DNA of 64,000 nucleotides from NCBI GenBank assembly GCA_041398245.1, contig JAWKVC010000004.1, positions 168,788 to 232,787 of the forward strand, given 5' to 3'. Below, one piece after another: positions 8,498 to 18,585 of the stretch. Position 1 is the first letter of the stretch; every line of letters begins with the position of its first letter. The stretch is from UBA7672 sp041398245 (GTDB lineage Bacteria > Pseudomonadota > Alphaproteobacteria > Caulobacterales > Hyphomonadaceae). The position numbers and the translations under genes are program-made. Below the pieces are notes generated by a model. It was not told the DNA's origin. It saw nothing but the letters and a program-made list of their open reading frames with translations, and did not search any database.

Positions 8498-10163
8498 TGC
8501 GCGAGGCCTTCAGTTCGACGTCGGCGAACTGCCACATCGCCTTGAAGTGGTCGCGGTGCATGTCGGCTTCGCTGGTCTTGCCCTGGGCGTCGAGCGCCTG
8601 GATCAGGCCGAATGTGGACCAGCCATTGTGCGGGTACTGCTTGAGGTCCGTCTCGTAGACGGCCTGCGCTTCCCTGGCGCGGCCAGCCTTCATCAGCGCG
8701 AGGCCGAGGGACTGGCGCGTTGGATAGTACCAGAAGGGCGGCTCTGTGTAGGGAAGCGCGTCCTGTCCGTCGACGGCTGCCTCGAAGGCGGCGATGGCGT
8801 CGCTAGTCTTGCCTTCGTTCATCGCGATCTCGCCGAGGAGGAGATTGTCCGCGATGGTGAGGAGCTGGCTTGCGGGATAATCGTTGCCGTCGAGCACCAT
8901 CACTTTCTCATTGGTCTTCAGCGGCGCGAGCGCGGCGCGCTCGGCCTTGGCGGCCTTGAGGTCGCCCGTGTTGGCGTAGGCGATGCCGCGGGCACAGCGC
9001 CAGATGGCGTTGGAATAGGCGAGGTCGGCGCGGGGCTGCGGCTCGGCGAGAATTTCATCCCACTTTCCGAACTGGATCAGCGAGAGCAGCGGAACCGTCT
9101 TGAAGAATTCCACGGTCGGGAATTCGTCAATCTGTTCGAGGCTGACATTGTCGGCCAGCTTGCGCGCGGCCTCGATCGACACCTCGCCCTGGCCCTGCAT
9201 TGAAGATGCGGCCCAGAGGAAGTGGATGTTGTGGGGGTAATACAGCGCCGGATAGAAGCCCTGCGCGTTGCATTGGGCGATGTAGTCCTCGTCAACCTTG
9301 GCGGCCATGACGTTGGCTTCGACCGCATCATTGTAGCGGCCGATGCGCCAGTAGATGTGCGCGGGCATGTGCACGAGATGGCCCGAACCGGGGACGAGGG
9401 AGATCAGCGTGTCGGATGCCTGTTCCGCCTTGCCCGGCGAGGACGAGGCTTCCATCGCATGGATGTAGAGGTGGAGCGCGAGCGGATGTTTCGGGCTGCG
9501 CGCCAGTATTTCTTCCAGCTTGGCGATGACGGGCGCGATTTCCGGACGCGGCGTCTCGCTGTCTGACCAGTAGTCCCACGGCATGGTGTTCATCCACGCC
9601 TCGCCATACATGGCGGCGATGTCGTCATCGCCGGGATATTTCTGCACCAGCGCGCCAAGCGCTTCGGCGTAGGCGTGATCGAGCGGGACGCGGTCCTCGA
9701 CGGGGGAGGGCGCATAACGCGCGCCGAGCGCGTCGATGAGATCGCGCTCGATATCAGGCTTGCCGGCGGCGGCGGCCTTCGCCTTTTCGAGCGCGGCCCA
9801 GGCGGCGGTCTGTTCGTCCGGCGTCATGATCGCCTTGCCCTTGGCGGTGACGTTGATGTTGGGGCCGGTCGCAAGCGCTTCGCCCCAGAAGCACATGGCG
9901 CAATCCGGATCGAGTTTCTGCGCGGCGCGGAAGGAGCGGATCGACTCGGCGTGGTTGAAACCGAAGGCGAGCACCATGCCCTGATCGAAATAGCGCTGGG
10001 CGCCGGGATCCTTGGTGGTGATCACGCGGTGAAAGTCGCCCATGCCCGTGAACAGGGGCGCGCCGGCCCGTGCGACAAGCTCGGCGTCCGTTTCCGGAGC
10101 CTTGGCGCAGGCGACGATCAGAAATGCAATGACAGCAGAGACGGCAAGACGAGCGAAACGCAT
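8478..10163 (-). CDS. Tetratricopeptide-repeat lipoprotein
   Basis: A 561-residue secreted lipoprotein. The ATG at 10163 gives a short charged start, a hydrophobic stretch and a lipobox ending IVAC at about residue 19. The rest is helical with several TPR-like units, for instance AQRYFDQGMVLAFGFNHAES and FRAAQKLDPDCAMCFWGEA. Related proteins are annotated as hypothetical TPR proteins. Function is unknown; a scaffold role at the inner face of the outer membrane is an inference from lipoprotein plus TPR. It overlaps the Smr gene by 20 bases, tail to tail. Confidence 0.75.
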   Translation of the reverse strand: MRFARLAVSAVIAFLIVACAKAPETDAELVARAGAPLFTGMGDFHRVITTKDPGAQRYFDQGMVLAFGFNHAESIRSFRAAQKLDPDCAMCFWGEALATGPNINVTAKGKAIMTPDEQTAAWAALEKAKAAAAGKPDIERDLIDALGARYAPSPVEDRVPLDHAYAEALGALVQKYPGDDDIAAMYGEAWMNTMPWDYWSDSETPRPEIAPVIAKLEEILARSPKHPLALHLYIHAMEASSSPGKAEQASDTLISLVPGSGHLVHMPAHIYWRIGRYNDAVEANVMAAKVDEDYIAQCNAQGFYPALYYPHNIHFLWAASSMQGQGEVSIEAARKLADNVSLEQIDEFPTVEFFKTVPLLSLIQFGKWDEILAEPQPRADLAYSNAIWRCARGIAYANTGDLKAAKAERAALAPLKTNEKVMVLDGNDYPASQLLTIADNLLLGEIAMNEGKTSDAIAAFEAAVDGQDALPYTEPPFWYYPTRQSLGLALMKAGRAREAQAVYETDLKQYPHNGWSTFGLIQALDAQGKTSEADMHRDHFKAMWQFADVELKASRITGSPI

Positions 10164-10260
10164 CGAGACCCCCATCAATCGGATGGCGGGATTTGTAGCA
10201 TGCTTGCTTTCGGAGAAACAGCGGCGGCGCGTGCGTGGACAAGGCGCCGAAGCGGAAGGA

Positions 10261-11562
10261 TCAGTCCTTTGGCAGGATCGATCTGGCGAGGCCATGATAA
10301 AGGCGCTCGCGGCTGATCGCGGCGCTGACGAAGTCGGCGATGATGGCGGCAAGGAAGAGCGGCAGGATCAGGCCGCGCGCCCCGGTCATTTCGGAAACGA
10401 TGACGACGCCGGTGAGCGGTGCGCGCACGACGCCGACGAAGTAGGCGATCATGCCGAGCAGCACGACGGCGCCGCGCGGTTCGTTGGGGAAGATGTAGGT
10501 GATGAGATCGCCAAGGCCGGCGCCGATCGCCAGCGAGGGCGCGAAGACGCCGCCGGGCGCGCCGCTGACGGCCGTTGCGGCGGTGGCGACGAATTTCATC
10601 GGGCCCGTGAGGGGCGAGCCCTGTTCGCCCTCGACCAGCGGACGCGCGGCTTCATAGCCCGTTCCCCAGGTCGCGCCGCCGCTGAGCCAGCCGATGACGG
10701 CGACGACGAGGCCGCAGAGGAGGGCGGTGGTGAGCCAGCGCCGGGCGATCCACGCGCCGACGCCTTTGGTTCCGCTCATGGCGGCCTGCAGCATGCGCGA
10801 GAACAGCCCGCCGGTCAGACCGCCAGCGAGGCCGGCGACCGGCGCGATGGTCAGCGCGGCGCTGACCGAGAGCGTTTCGCGCATGGCGCCGAAATAGAGA
10901 TAGTCGCCGGAGAGGCCGAGGCTGACGAGACCGGCGAGCATGACCGAGGCCATCACGAGGACGGTGACGCGCTGTTCGTAGGCCGCGGCGAGTTCCTCGA
11001 TGGCGAAGGCGACGCCGGCGAGCGGCGTGTTGAAGGCGGCCGCGACGCCGGCCGCGCCGCCGGCGATGATGACGCCCGGCGTGAAGGGCACGCGGAAGAT
11101 GCGGTGGGTCGCCGCCATCAGCGCCCCGCCGATCTGGACGGTGGGGCCTTCGCGGCCGACGGAGGCGCCGGTTGCGAGCGCCGCGACGGTCATCACGAAT
11201 TTCACGGCGGCGGTGCGGATGGAGACGAGGCCGTCGATGAGGGCGCGGTCGGGATGGCGGGCGGCGGCGATCACCTGCGGGATGCCGGAGCCGCGCGCCT
11301 GCATCGAGCCGATGCGGGTGGCCCAGACGACCAGCACGATGCCGACCGGCGGGAGGAGCCAGCCCATCCACGGCAGGGCGTGAGTGGTTGTCGTGAAGAA
11401 TTGCTGCGCGTGGTCGGAGAACCAGGCGAAGGCGAGCGCGGCGAGGCCCACCATGACGGCGCCTGTCGCAGCGGCAAAGCGGCGGCGCCAGACCGGCGCG
11501 CTGGCGTCCAGACGCTTGGCGAGCGCGGTCAGATGGGTAGTGAGGCTGGCCATTGGCGCCAT
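10261..11562 (-). CDS. ClC-family chloride channel/transporter
   Basis: A 433-residue polytopic membrane protein with the three ClC ion-pathway signatures: GSGIPQ, GREGPTVQIG and GGVFAPSLAIG. The Glu in GREGP is the gating/exchange glutamate, so a Cl-/H+ exchanger is as likely as a channel. There are no C-terminal CBS domains. In-frame ATGs at 11562 and 11553 are equally plausible starts. Confidence 0.9.
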   Translation of the reverse strand: MAPMASLTTHLTALAKRLDASAPVWRRRFAAATGAVMVGLAALAFAWFSDHAQQFFTTTTHALPWMGWLLPPVGIVLVVWATRIGSMQARGSGIPQVIAAARHPDRALIDGLVSIRTAAVKFVMTVAALATGASVGREGPTVQIGGALMAATHRIFRVPFTPGVIIAGGAAGVAAAFNTPLAGVAFAIEELAAAYEQRVTVLVMASVMLAGLVSLGLSGDYLYFGAMRETLSVSAALTIAPVAGLAGGLTGGLFSRMLQAAMSGTKGVGAWIARRWLTTALLCGLVVAVIGWLSGGATWGTGYEAARPLVEGEQGSPLTGPMKFVATAATAVSGAPGGVFAPSLAIGAGLGDLITYIFPNEPRGAVVLLGMIAYFVGVVRAPLTGVVIVSEMTGARGLILPLFLAAIIADFVSAAISRERLYHGLARSILPKD

Positions 11563-11646
11563 GATAACGCGATGTGCGCGCGAGGCAGCATCAACCTCGC
11601 CGGCGCGACCTCATAACGCGCTGAAATACGTTGATGGTTTCGGGGC

Positions 11647-12144
11647 TCAGAGATCGAAGCGCTTGCGGATGCGATCCATCGGCGCGCCGTCCTTGAGCGG
11701 TTTGGCCGCTATGACGGCGTAATCGACAAAGCCCAGCCGCGAATAGAAGGCGAGGCCGCCCGTATTGTCGGCGCGGATGGTGGCGTCGATTGTGCGGATG
11801 CCGGCGGCGCGGGCGATCTCCACCGTGCGGGCGAACAAGGCGGCGCCGACGCCGCGCCCGGTGAGGTCGACGCGGGTGAAAGTTCCGATGATGGCCCAAT
11901 CGTCGGGGAAGGGGTCGCTGGCGTCATAGCTGCGCGTGGTTCCCTGAAAACCGAGCAGGCGGCCGTCTTCCTCGGCGACAACGCAGGACACGAAGCGCGG
12001 CGGGTCGATGTATTCCGCGATCATGCGGTCGGCGTCGAACGGGTCTTCGTAGGCGGTCGTGCCGCCGATCGCGATGATGGCGTTGATCAGCTCCGCCATG
12101 GCGGGCGCATCCGGACGCAGGGCGGGGCGGACCAGCAGCGACAT
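11647..12144 (-). CDS. GNAT-family N-acetyltransferase
   Basis: A 165-residue acetyltransferase with the acetyl-CoA loop RVDLTGRGVGAALF and the following helix, then NTGGLAFYSRLGF near the C-terminus, both typical of GNAT enzymes. The substrate cannot be read from sequence. It starts five bases before the end of hisE on the same strand and may share its message. Confidence 0.82.
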   Translation of the reverse strand: MSLLVRPALRPDAPAMAELINAIIAIGGTTAYEDPFDADRMIAEYIDPPRFVSCVVAEEDGRLLGFQGTTRSYDASDPFPDDWAIIGTFTRVDLTGRGVGAALFARTVEIARAAGIRTIDATIRADNTGGLAFYSRLGFVDYAVIAAKPLKDGAPMDRIRKRFDL

Positions 12145-12149
12145 GGCGC

Positions 12150-12497
12150 CTAGCCGCGCGAGGCCTTTTCCGCGAGGCCGGACTTGCCCTGACGATCGGC
12201 CAGCACTTTCGCGACGCGATCGAGCGAGACGCCGCGCGAGCGCAGGGCGACGAGCAGGTGATAAACGACGTCGGCGGCTTCCTTCGCGACCTCTTCATCG
12301 GACTGGGCGGCGACGGCGAGGGCGGCTTCAACGCCTTCCTCGCCCAGCTTCTTCGCTGTCATGGCCGGGCCGCCGGCCAGCAGCTTCGCCGTCCATGACG
12401 TGGAGGGATCATCGCTGGCGCGCGCGTCGATGGTTTTCGCGAGATCGGCGAGGATATCGCCGAGATAGGAAGCAGGACCGAGGGGATCGTGGTTCAT
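12150..12497 (-). CDS. hisE: Phosphoribosyl-ATP pyrophosphatase
   Basis: A 115-residue HisE, hydrolysing phosphoribosyl-ATP to phosphoribosyl-AMP in step two of histidine synthesis. The GEEGVEAALA and KEAADVVYHLLVAL segments carry the Mg-binding acidic residues of the MazG-like fold. It directly follows hisF on the same strand with one base between, as in other alphaproteobacterial his operons. Confidence 0.93.
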   Translation of the reverse strand: MNHDPLGPASYLGDILADLAKTIDARASDDPSTSWTAKLLAGGPAMTAKKLGEEGVEAALAVAAQSDEEVAKEAADVVYHLLVALRSRGVSLDRVAKVLADRQGKSGLAEKASRG

Positions 12498-12498
12498 C

Positions 12499-13266
12499 TC
12501 AGGCTTCTTCCGTGATGCGAACGGGCGCGCCGGCGGCTTGGATGGCGCGCTTGGCGTCGGCGATGGTGGCTTCGCCGAAGTGGAAGATCGAGGCGGCGAG
12601 CACGGCGTCGGCGCCGCCCTTCACCACGGCCTCGGCCATGTGTTCGACATTGCCGGCGCCGCCGGAGGCGATGATCGGCACGCGCACGACATCGCGGATC
12701 GCGCGCAGGAGATCGATGTCATAGCCGGACTTCGCGCCGTCGCGGTCCATCGACGTGAGGAGGATTTCACCCGCGCCGAGATCGGCGGCGCGGCGGGCGA
12801 ACTCCACCGCATCAAGTCCGGTCGAGTTGCGGCCGCCATGGGTGTAGACAACCCAGCCGTCCCCGACGCGCTTCACGTCCAGCGCCATGACGACGGCCTG
12901 TGATCCCACCTTGCGGGCGCAGGCGGTGAGGATGCGCGGTTCCTCGACGGCGGCGGTGTTGATCGCGACCTTGTCGGCGCCCGCCTTCAGCATGGTGACC
13001 ATGTCTTCCGGCGTGCGGACGCCGCCGCCGACCGTGAGCGGCATGAAGCAGGCGTCGGCCGTGCGCTCCACCACGTCGATCATCGTGCCGCGCTTCTCGT
13101 GGCTGGCGGTGATGTCGAGGAAGCAGAGTTCGTCAGCGCCCTGCGCGTCATAGGCGCGGGCCAGCGCGACGGGATCGCCCGCATCGCGCAGGTCGACGAA
13201 GTTGACGCCCTTCACGGTGCGTCCGTCCTTCACATCGAGACAGGGGATGACGCGGACTTTGAGCAT
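12499..13266 (-). CDS. hisF: Imidazole glycerol phosphate synthase, cyclase subunit
   Basis: A 255-residue TIM-barrel cyclase working with the HisH amidotransferase. VIPCLDVKDGRTVKG at the N-terminus holds the catalytic Asp, LTVGGGVRT the phosphate site, and LLTSMDRDGAKSGYD the second catalytic Asp. It is separated from hisA by about 4.5 kb of unrelated genes, which is unusual because hisA and hisF normally adjoin. Confidence 0.96.
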   Translation of the reverse strand: MLKVRVIPCLDVKDGRTVKGVNFVDLRDAGDPVALARAYDAQGADELCFLDITASHEKRGTMIDVVERTADACFMPLTVGGGVRTPEDMVTMLKAGADKVAINTAAVEEPRILTACARKVGSQAVVMALDVKRVGDGWVVYTHGGRNSTGLDAVEFARRAADLGAGEILLTSMDRDGAKSGYDIDLLRAIRDVVRVPIIASGGAGNVEHMAEAVVKGGADAVLAASIFHFGEATIADAKRAIQAAGAPVRITEEA

Positions 13267-13452
13267 GGGGCACTCCTCGCGCGGGGGCGGCCGGAAGGCA
13301 AGGGCGGGGGTTCCTCAACGCGCGCGGATATGACCTTTCCGGACCGTGATCGCCTTTTCGGCAGTCCAGCCAGCCTGCGGATTGATCTTGGGCGCGGGGC
13401 GGGGGAACATCGGGACAAGAAACGACACAAGAAACGGCTTGGGAGAGAAAAG

Positions 13453-15156
13453 ATGGCCACATTGATCATGCCGGCGCCGCGGCCCGGATTGAGCCGCCGC
13501 ACCATGCTGGCGACAGCGCTGGCGGGCGGATTTCTTGTCGGATGCGGGCAGTCGACGGGCGGCGGCGCCAACACGCCGGGCGTTGTCGAGACATCGGCGG
13601 GCAAGATTTCGGGCGCGGTCGAGAACGGCGTCCACGTCTTCAAGGGCGTGCCCTATGGTGCGACCACCGCGCCGCCGCGCCGGTTCATGGCGCCGGCGGC
13701 GCCGGAACCGTGGACAGGGGTGAAGGAGACGGTGGCGTTCGGCCCGTGGTCGCCACAGGGCGCATCGACGGCGCCGTTCCCGGCGCGGGAAGACCTGCCG
13801 GCCGAAACGCCGGACTCAACGCCGCGCCGTCTGATCAACAATGTGCCGACGGGAACCGGACCGGGCGAGGACTGCCTCTGTCTCAATGTGTGGACCCCGG
13901 CGCTCGATACGGCCAAGCGGCCCGTGCTGGTCTGGCTGCATGGCGGCGGCTTCTCGAGCGGGTCGGGCGCGTCGTCCTGGTATGACGGCGTCAACATGGC
14001 GAAGAAGCAGGATGTGGTGATCGTGACGATCAATCACCGCCTCAACGTGTTCGGCTATCTCTATCTCGGCGATCTTGGCGGCGGCGAATATGCGGATGCG
14101 TCCTCGGCGGGGATGCTTGACTGCGTGCTGGCGCTGCAGTGGGTGAAAGACAATATCGAGCGGTTCGGCGGCGATCCTTCGCGCGTGCTGATCTTCGGCG
14201 AATCCGGCGGCGGACGGAAGACATCGACCATGATGGTGATGCCGCCTGCGAAGGGCCTGTTCAACCGCTGCGTCGTGCAGTCGGGCTCGCAGCTGACGCT
14301 GGATACGCCTGAGGTGGCGATGGAGCGGGCGGAGAAATTCCTCAAGGCGCTCGGCCTGGCGACAACGGATGTGGCGATGCTGCAGGAGAAGTCGCTGGAC
14401 GAATTGCTGGGCGCGGTCGCGGGCGCTGTGGAAGGAACAGGGCAGTTCCGGCCTGTCGCGGGCGCGCCGTCGACGCCGCGCCATCCGTTCTGGCCGGACG
14501 CGCCCGCCGTTTCGGCCGACGTGCCGATGATGATCGGCACCAACCGCACCGAGCAGTCGGTGTTCCTTGGCGGCTCGCCCGACATCGTCAACATGGATGA
14601 TGCGGCGCTGATGACCCGGCTCAATGGCTGGATACCAGAGGGTGATAAGGCCGACGTCGTCGCGATGTATCGCCGGATCTATCCCGGCGTGCGCAATGAC
14701 GAGCTGCTCTACATGGCGGGAACGGATCGCGGCTATTTCTACGATTCGACCGTGCAGGCGGCCATCAAGTCGGAGCAGGGCGGCGCGCCGGCCTGGCACT
14801 ACCAGTTCTATCGCGAGACGCCGGTCGAGAATGGCCGCTATCACGTGCCGCATGCATCCGAGATCCCGTTCATCTTCGACAATCTCGACAAGGCCGTGTC
14901 CATCGGCGGCCAGCCGACGGCGGAGGCGCAGGCGCTGGCCGACAAGATGAGCGCGACATGGGCGGCGTTCGCGCGGACCGGCGATCCCGGCAACGCCACG
15001 ATTCCTGCATGGCCCACCTACAACAAGACGGACCGTCCCTCGCTGGTGTTCGACACCGAGGTGCGCGTCGAGAACGACATCCGCAAGGAACAGCGCTTGC
15101 GCATGGAAGCCATCGGCTCGCAGCAGCTGCAGGGCCGCGAGATCATGCCGGGTTGA
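13453..15156 (+). CDS. Carboxylesterase type B, exported lipoprotein
   Basis: A 567-residue alpha/beta hydrolase of the carboxylesterase B family. The N-terminus has a twin-arginine-like motif LSRRTML, a hydrophobic stretch and a cysteine in GFLVGCGQ, so it is probably a Tat-exported lipoprotein. Catalytic markers are WLHGGGFSSGSG (oxyanion hole), EDCLCLNVW and the nucleophile elbow FGESGGGRKT, where the usual GESAG is GESGG. The ATG at 13453 has GGAGAG in front. It is the only gene on the plus strand inside the his region and is divergent from hisF. Confidence 0.88.
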   Translation: MATLIMPAPRPGLSRRTMLATALAGGFLVGCGQSTGGGANTPGVVETSAGKISGAVENGVHVFKGVPYGATTAPPRRFMAPAAPEPWTGVKETVAFGPWSPQGASTAPFPAREDLPAETPDSTPRRLINNVPTGTGPGEDCLCLNVWTPALDTAKRPVLVWLHGGGFSSGSGASSWYDGVNMAKKQDVVIVTINHRLNVFGYLYLGDLGGGEYADASSAGMLDCVLALQWVKDNIERFGGDPSRVLIFGESGGGRKTSTMMVMPPAKGLFNRCVVQSGSQLTLDTPEVAMERAEKFLKALGLATTDVAMLQEKSLDELLGAVAGAVEGTGQFRPVAGAPSTPRHPFWPDAPAVSADVPMMIGTNRTEQSVFLGGSPDIVNMDDAALMTRLNGWIPEGDKADVVAMYRRIYPGVRNDELLYMAGTDRGYFYDSTVQAAIKSEQGGAPAWHYQFYRETPVENGRYHVPHASEIPFIFDNLDKAVSIGGQPTAEAQALADKMSATWAAFARTGDPGNATIPAWPTYNKTDRPSLVFDTEVRVENDIRKEQRLRMEAIGSQQLQGREIMPG

Positions 15157-15168
15157 TTGCAGCCGGAT

Positions 15169-15197
15169 ACGGAGACGTCCGTTCAGGGCGTCTCCGT
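15169..15197 (+). terminator. Stem-loop after the carboxylesterase gene
   Basis: ACGGAGACG (15169-15177) and CGTCTCCGT (15189-15197) form a perfect 9-bp stem with an 11-base loop, 13 bases after the stop. No T-run follows, so termination would be weak or Rho-dependent. Confidence 0.4.
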
Positions 15198-15213
15198 TCG
15201 GGCCGGGCATGTG

Positions 15214-15396
15214 CTATCCGTCATCCGCGCCGATGTCGCGGCGCAGGTGAGGGGGCAGGCGTGCGCGAAGGCTGCGAGCCGCGCGGGCGCGGTCGCGTTG
15301 CGGGTCGTTCTGTCTGGATGAGCCGGGCTTAGGCCAGCGCAGTCCGCGTGAACGGATTTTGGCGGCGCAGCGCGCCAGCCAGTGAATGATGTCCAT
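15214..15396 (-). CDS. Small DUF1127-like protein (tentative)
   Basis: A 60-residue, strongly basic reading frame. Its C-terminus, LPPHLRRDIGADDG, resembles the LxxxLLRDIGL segment of DUF1127 (YjiS-like) proteins, small arginine-rich proteins that bind RNA in some alphaproteobacteria. The upstream CAGGAT could serve as a weak ribosome site. It fills most of the 349-base space between the esterase and the endonuclease-fold gene. The match is by eye to a short motif, so this could be a chance frame. Confidence 0.4.
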   Translation of the reverse strand: MDIIHWLARCAAKIRSRGLRWPKPGSSRQNDPQRDRARAARSLRARLPPHLRRDIGADDG

Positions 15397-15505
15397 GGGA
15401 TCCTGAAACTGAAGGGTGGAAACGAGCGAAGGTCATCGGACGTCTCCTTTCAGATCAGGGGGCGCCTGGGCCCGGGTGGACGTTGCGAGGGCTTATAGGC
15501 GCGTG

Positions 15506-16477
15506 TCAGTTGCCGGGCAAGTCGGGTGGCAAGTTTGTGGGCAGGGCGAATGTCGCGAAGAGCGGAAGATGGTCCGACGTGATGTCGGGACCGACCCGGT
15601 AGTCGGTGAGGATGAGCCCGCCGCCGAACTTGATGTGATCGATGGGCAGGCCCAGTGAGGCGAACATGGCCGGGAAGGTGCCGTCAAAACGCGGATCGCC
15701 GGCGCGCTCGCCGGGCACGGCGGCGTAGGCGCGGCCCCAGGGCGTCGAGTTGAAATCGCCGGCGATGATGAAGGGGCGCGACGTGTCGATGAGAACGGCG
15801 ATGGCGGCGAGCTGCTGGTCGCGGTCGTGCATCAGGCCGGGATCGCCGGGCGAGGGCGGATGCGTGGCGACGATCTGCACGGCGCCGGCGCGGCCGTGGA
15901 TCAGCACGCCGTGGCTGCCGTCGAACATCTCCACGCCGAGGTCGGCGATGTCGCGGCCGGCGAGAAGCGAACGGCGGATCAGCGGCCAGCCATTGGCGCG
16001 CTGGCTGGGAAGGATGCGATCCGGCAGGTCCGGAAAGATATCCGGCAGGAGCGCGTCTGTGAGGTCGTTGGGCGCTTCGTAGATGGCGATGATGTCCGCG
16101 CCATAGTCGTGGGCGAGATCGACGAACTGTCCGAGCGCAGGCGGCGAGCCATGCACATTAGCGCTGGCGATGCGGATGAGCCGGGCGCTTTCGGGCGCCG
16201 CCTGCGGACGCGCGAAGCCGCCAAGGCCGATGACAAGCACGACATTTATCACCGCAGCGGCGAGGGCGGTGATCGCGGGCCCGCGCTTGCGCCGCCAGAG
16301 CGCGACGCCGCCAATCACAAGGCTGGCGAGCAGGAGATGCCGCGGCCAGTGCGACAGGAGATCGAACGCCCAGCCGAGGCGCCCGCCGAGGTCCAGCCTG
16401 TCGCCAAGCGCAAGCAGGGTGAGCGCCAGCACGCAGCCGGACAGCGACCAGAGGATGATGCGTGTCGCCTTGCTCAC
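15506..16477 (-). CDS. Membrane-anchored endonuclease/exonuclease/phosphatase family protein
   Basis: A 323-residue protein: about three N-terminal membrane helices (residues 1-90), then an endonuclease/exonuclease/phosphatase domain. Family markers are IRIASANVH, DIIAIYEAPND (metal-binding Glu), IIAGDFNSTPW and TSDHLPLFATF (catalytic Asp-His). The domain should face the periplasm; the substrate (nucleic acid or phospholipid-type phosphodiester) is not determinable. Its start overlaps the stop of the upstream GH172-like gene by four bases. Confidence 0.8.
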   Translation of the reverse strand: MSKATRIILWSLSGCVLALTLLALGDRLDLGGRLGWAFDLLSHWPRHLLLASLVIGGVALWRRKRGPAITALAAAVINVVLVIGLGGFARPQAAPESARLIRIASANVHGSPPALGQFVDLAHDYGADIIAIYEAPNDLTDALLPDIFPDLPDRILPSQRANGWPLIRRSLLAGRDIADLGVEMFDGSHGVLIHGRAGAVQIVATHPPSPGDPGLMHDRDQQLAAIAVLIDTSRPFIIAGDFNSTPWGRAYAAVPGERAGDPRFDGTFPAMFASLGLPIDHIKFGGGLILTDYRVGPDITSDHLPLFATFALPTNLPPDLPGN

Positions 16478-17703
16478 GGACGTTGTGGGGGCCTGATCTC
16501 CATCGCCGCGTCATCCGGCAGGGCGGGGAAAGGCGCGTGCGGTTCAGCCTGATACCAGTAGGCGACCGACGCCAGATAGTCTTCCAGCGCCTTGTAGGTG
16601 CGGTCGCCGATGGGGCGCTGGGGCGAGGCGTCGGTCCAGCCGAGATTCTGGATCGTCACCCTGAGACTGTCGCGGAAGCGGACGGGATCCATCACGTGCC
16701 AGCGATACTGGCCATAGCGCCGCTCATAGCCCGGCTTGAAGTAGTCGGCGAGCCAGTTGGTGGCGTCGAGCGCGTAGAAGCCGGCATAGGCGGAGGAATA
16801 ATTGATCTCTTCCGGCGCGCCGCCATTCCTGCGCTTGGCGTAGCTGTAGGAGCCGAGGAAGTAGTCTTCCTCGCCGGTTCCGTTGATGGTCGGGAAATCG
16901 GTGTCGCCGTCGATGTAGAACTTGATCTCGCCTTCCCCCCACCAGCCGGGCGTGAACGCGCCATGGCCAAGCCATGTGCCGACATAGTGGCCGTGACCTT
17001 TGACGCCATCGAGGATGGTGTAGACGTCCTTTTCCTTCATCCGGTCGACCATGCGGAACTGGGCGTGGAAATAGGCGGCGTTCGCGGGCACGGGCGCGAG
17101 CGTGTAGTCGATCTGGTAGTAGATGACGAGCGGCTGGCTGCTGCGGTTTTCCATCGTCATGCGGAATTTCTTCCGGAACGGCATCTGCCAGAAGCTGTTG
17201 AAGCCGCTGCGCGAATTGACCGCGATGGTGGCGGAATCGATGAGCGGCTCCTGTCCGCGGCCCCATCCGCTGGCGAAGAAGTCCCCGATCGGGACCTCAA
17301 CCGATGGCGTCGTCTCGTCGTCCCAGTAGATGCGCAGGATGGAGGAGCGGTAGTCGGCTGTGCCGCCGGTCGTCATCCAGATGTGATTGATCACGCCGGG
17401 ACCGGATGTCTCGCCCATCACGAAGGTCTCACCCGCCGCGATGTTGATATAGGGGTTCACCTTCCAGCCAAGCCCGAGATTGATGGCGGCGGCCTTTGCG
17501 CTGCCCAGCTCGAGCGGCGTGCGGCCGCCCATGCCGACCTCGCCGGTGAGGTTCTCCGGACTGATCGAGCGGCTCTGGGCTGACGACAACAGGTAGAGCG
17601 AATTGACGCCCGGGACGGCGATGGCGTTGTCATCCGTCACCGGCGCCAGGGTGCAGCCGGTTAGCGCGATCAGGGCGGCTATACCTGCAAGGACATGTTT
17701 CAC
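16474..17703 (-). CDS. DUF2961 (GH172-like) lipoprotein
   Basis: A 409-residue protein of the DUF2961 family, now grouped as glycoside hydrolase family 172, whose characterised members act on fructofuranosides, difructose anhydrides or D-arabinans. It starts with a signal peptide and lipobox LTGC (Cys at about residue 17). Family-type segments include GPGVINHIWMT, LRIYWDDETTPSVEVP and GEGEIKFYIDGD with GTGEEDYFLGS, where acidic residues expected in catalysis lie. Substrate is unknown. It sits between hisA and the endonuclease-fold gene. Confidence 0.78.
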   Translation of the reverse strand: MKHVLAGIAALIALTGCTLAPVTDDNAIAVPGVNSLYLLSSAQSRSISPENLTGEVGMGGRTPLELGSAKAAAINLGLGWKVNPYINIAAGETFVMGETSGPGVINHIWMTTGGTADYRSSILRIYWDDETTPSVEVPIGDFFASGWGRGQEPLIDSATIAVNSRSGFNSFWQMPFRKKFRMTMENRSSQPLVIYYQIDYTLAPVPANAAYFHAQFRMVDRMKEKDVYTILDGVKGHGHYVGTWLGHGAFTPGWWGEGEIKFYIDGDTDFPTINGTGEEDYFLGSYSYAKRRNGGAPEEINYSSAYAGFYALDATNWLADYFKPGYERRYGQYRWHVMDPVRFRDSLRVTIQNLGWTDASPQRPIGDRTYKALEDYLASVAYWYQAEPHAPFPALPDDAAMEIRPPQRP

Positions 17704-17755
17704 GTTCCGCTCCCCATTCTGTTTTTTGGGGAGGATGGCCTCTGGGCCCGACCCG

Positions 17756-18502
<747 letters not shown>

Positions 18503-18585
18503 CGTGTTCGCCTTCTTCGGGCGTTCTTGGACGCGCGCACGTTACGTCTGTCAATGAAAATGGACAGGCATGTCCCCGCGACGTG

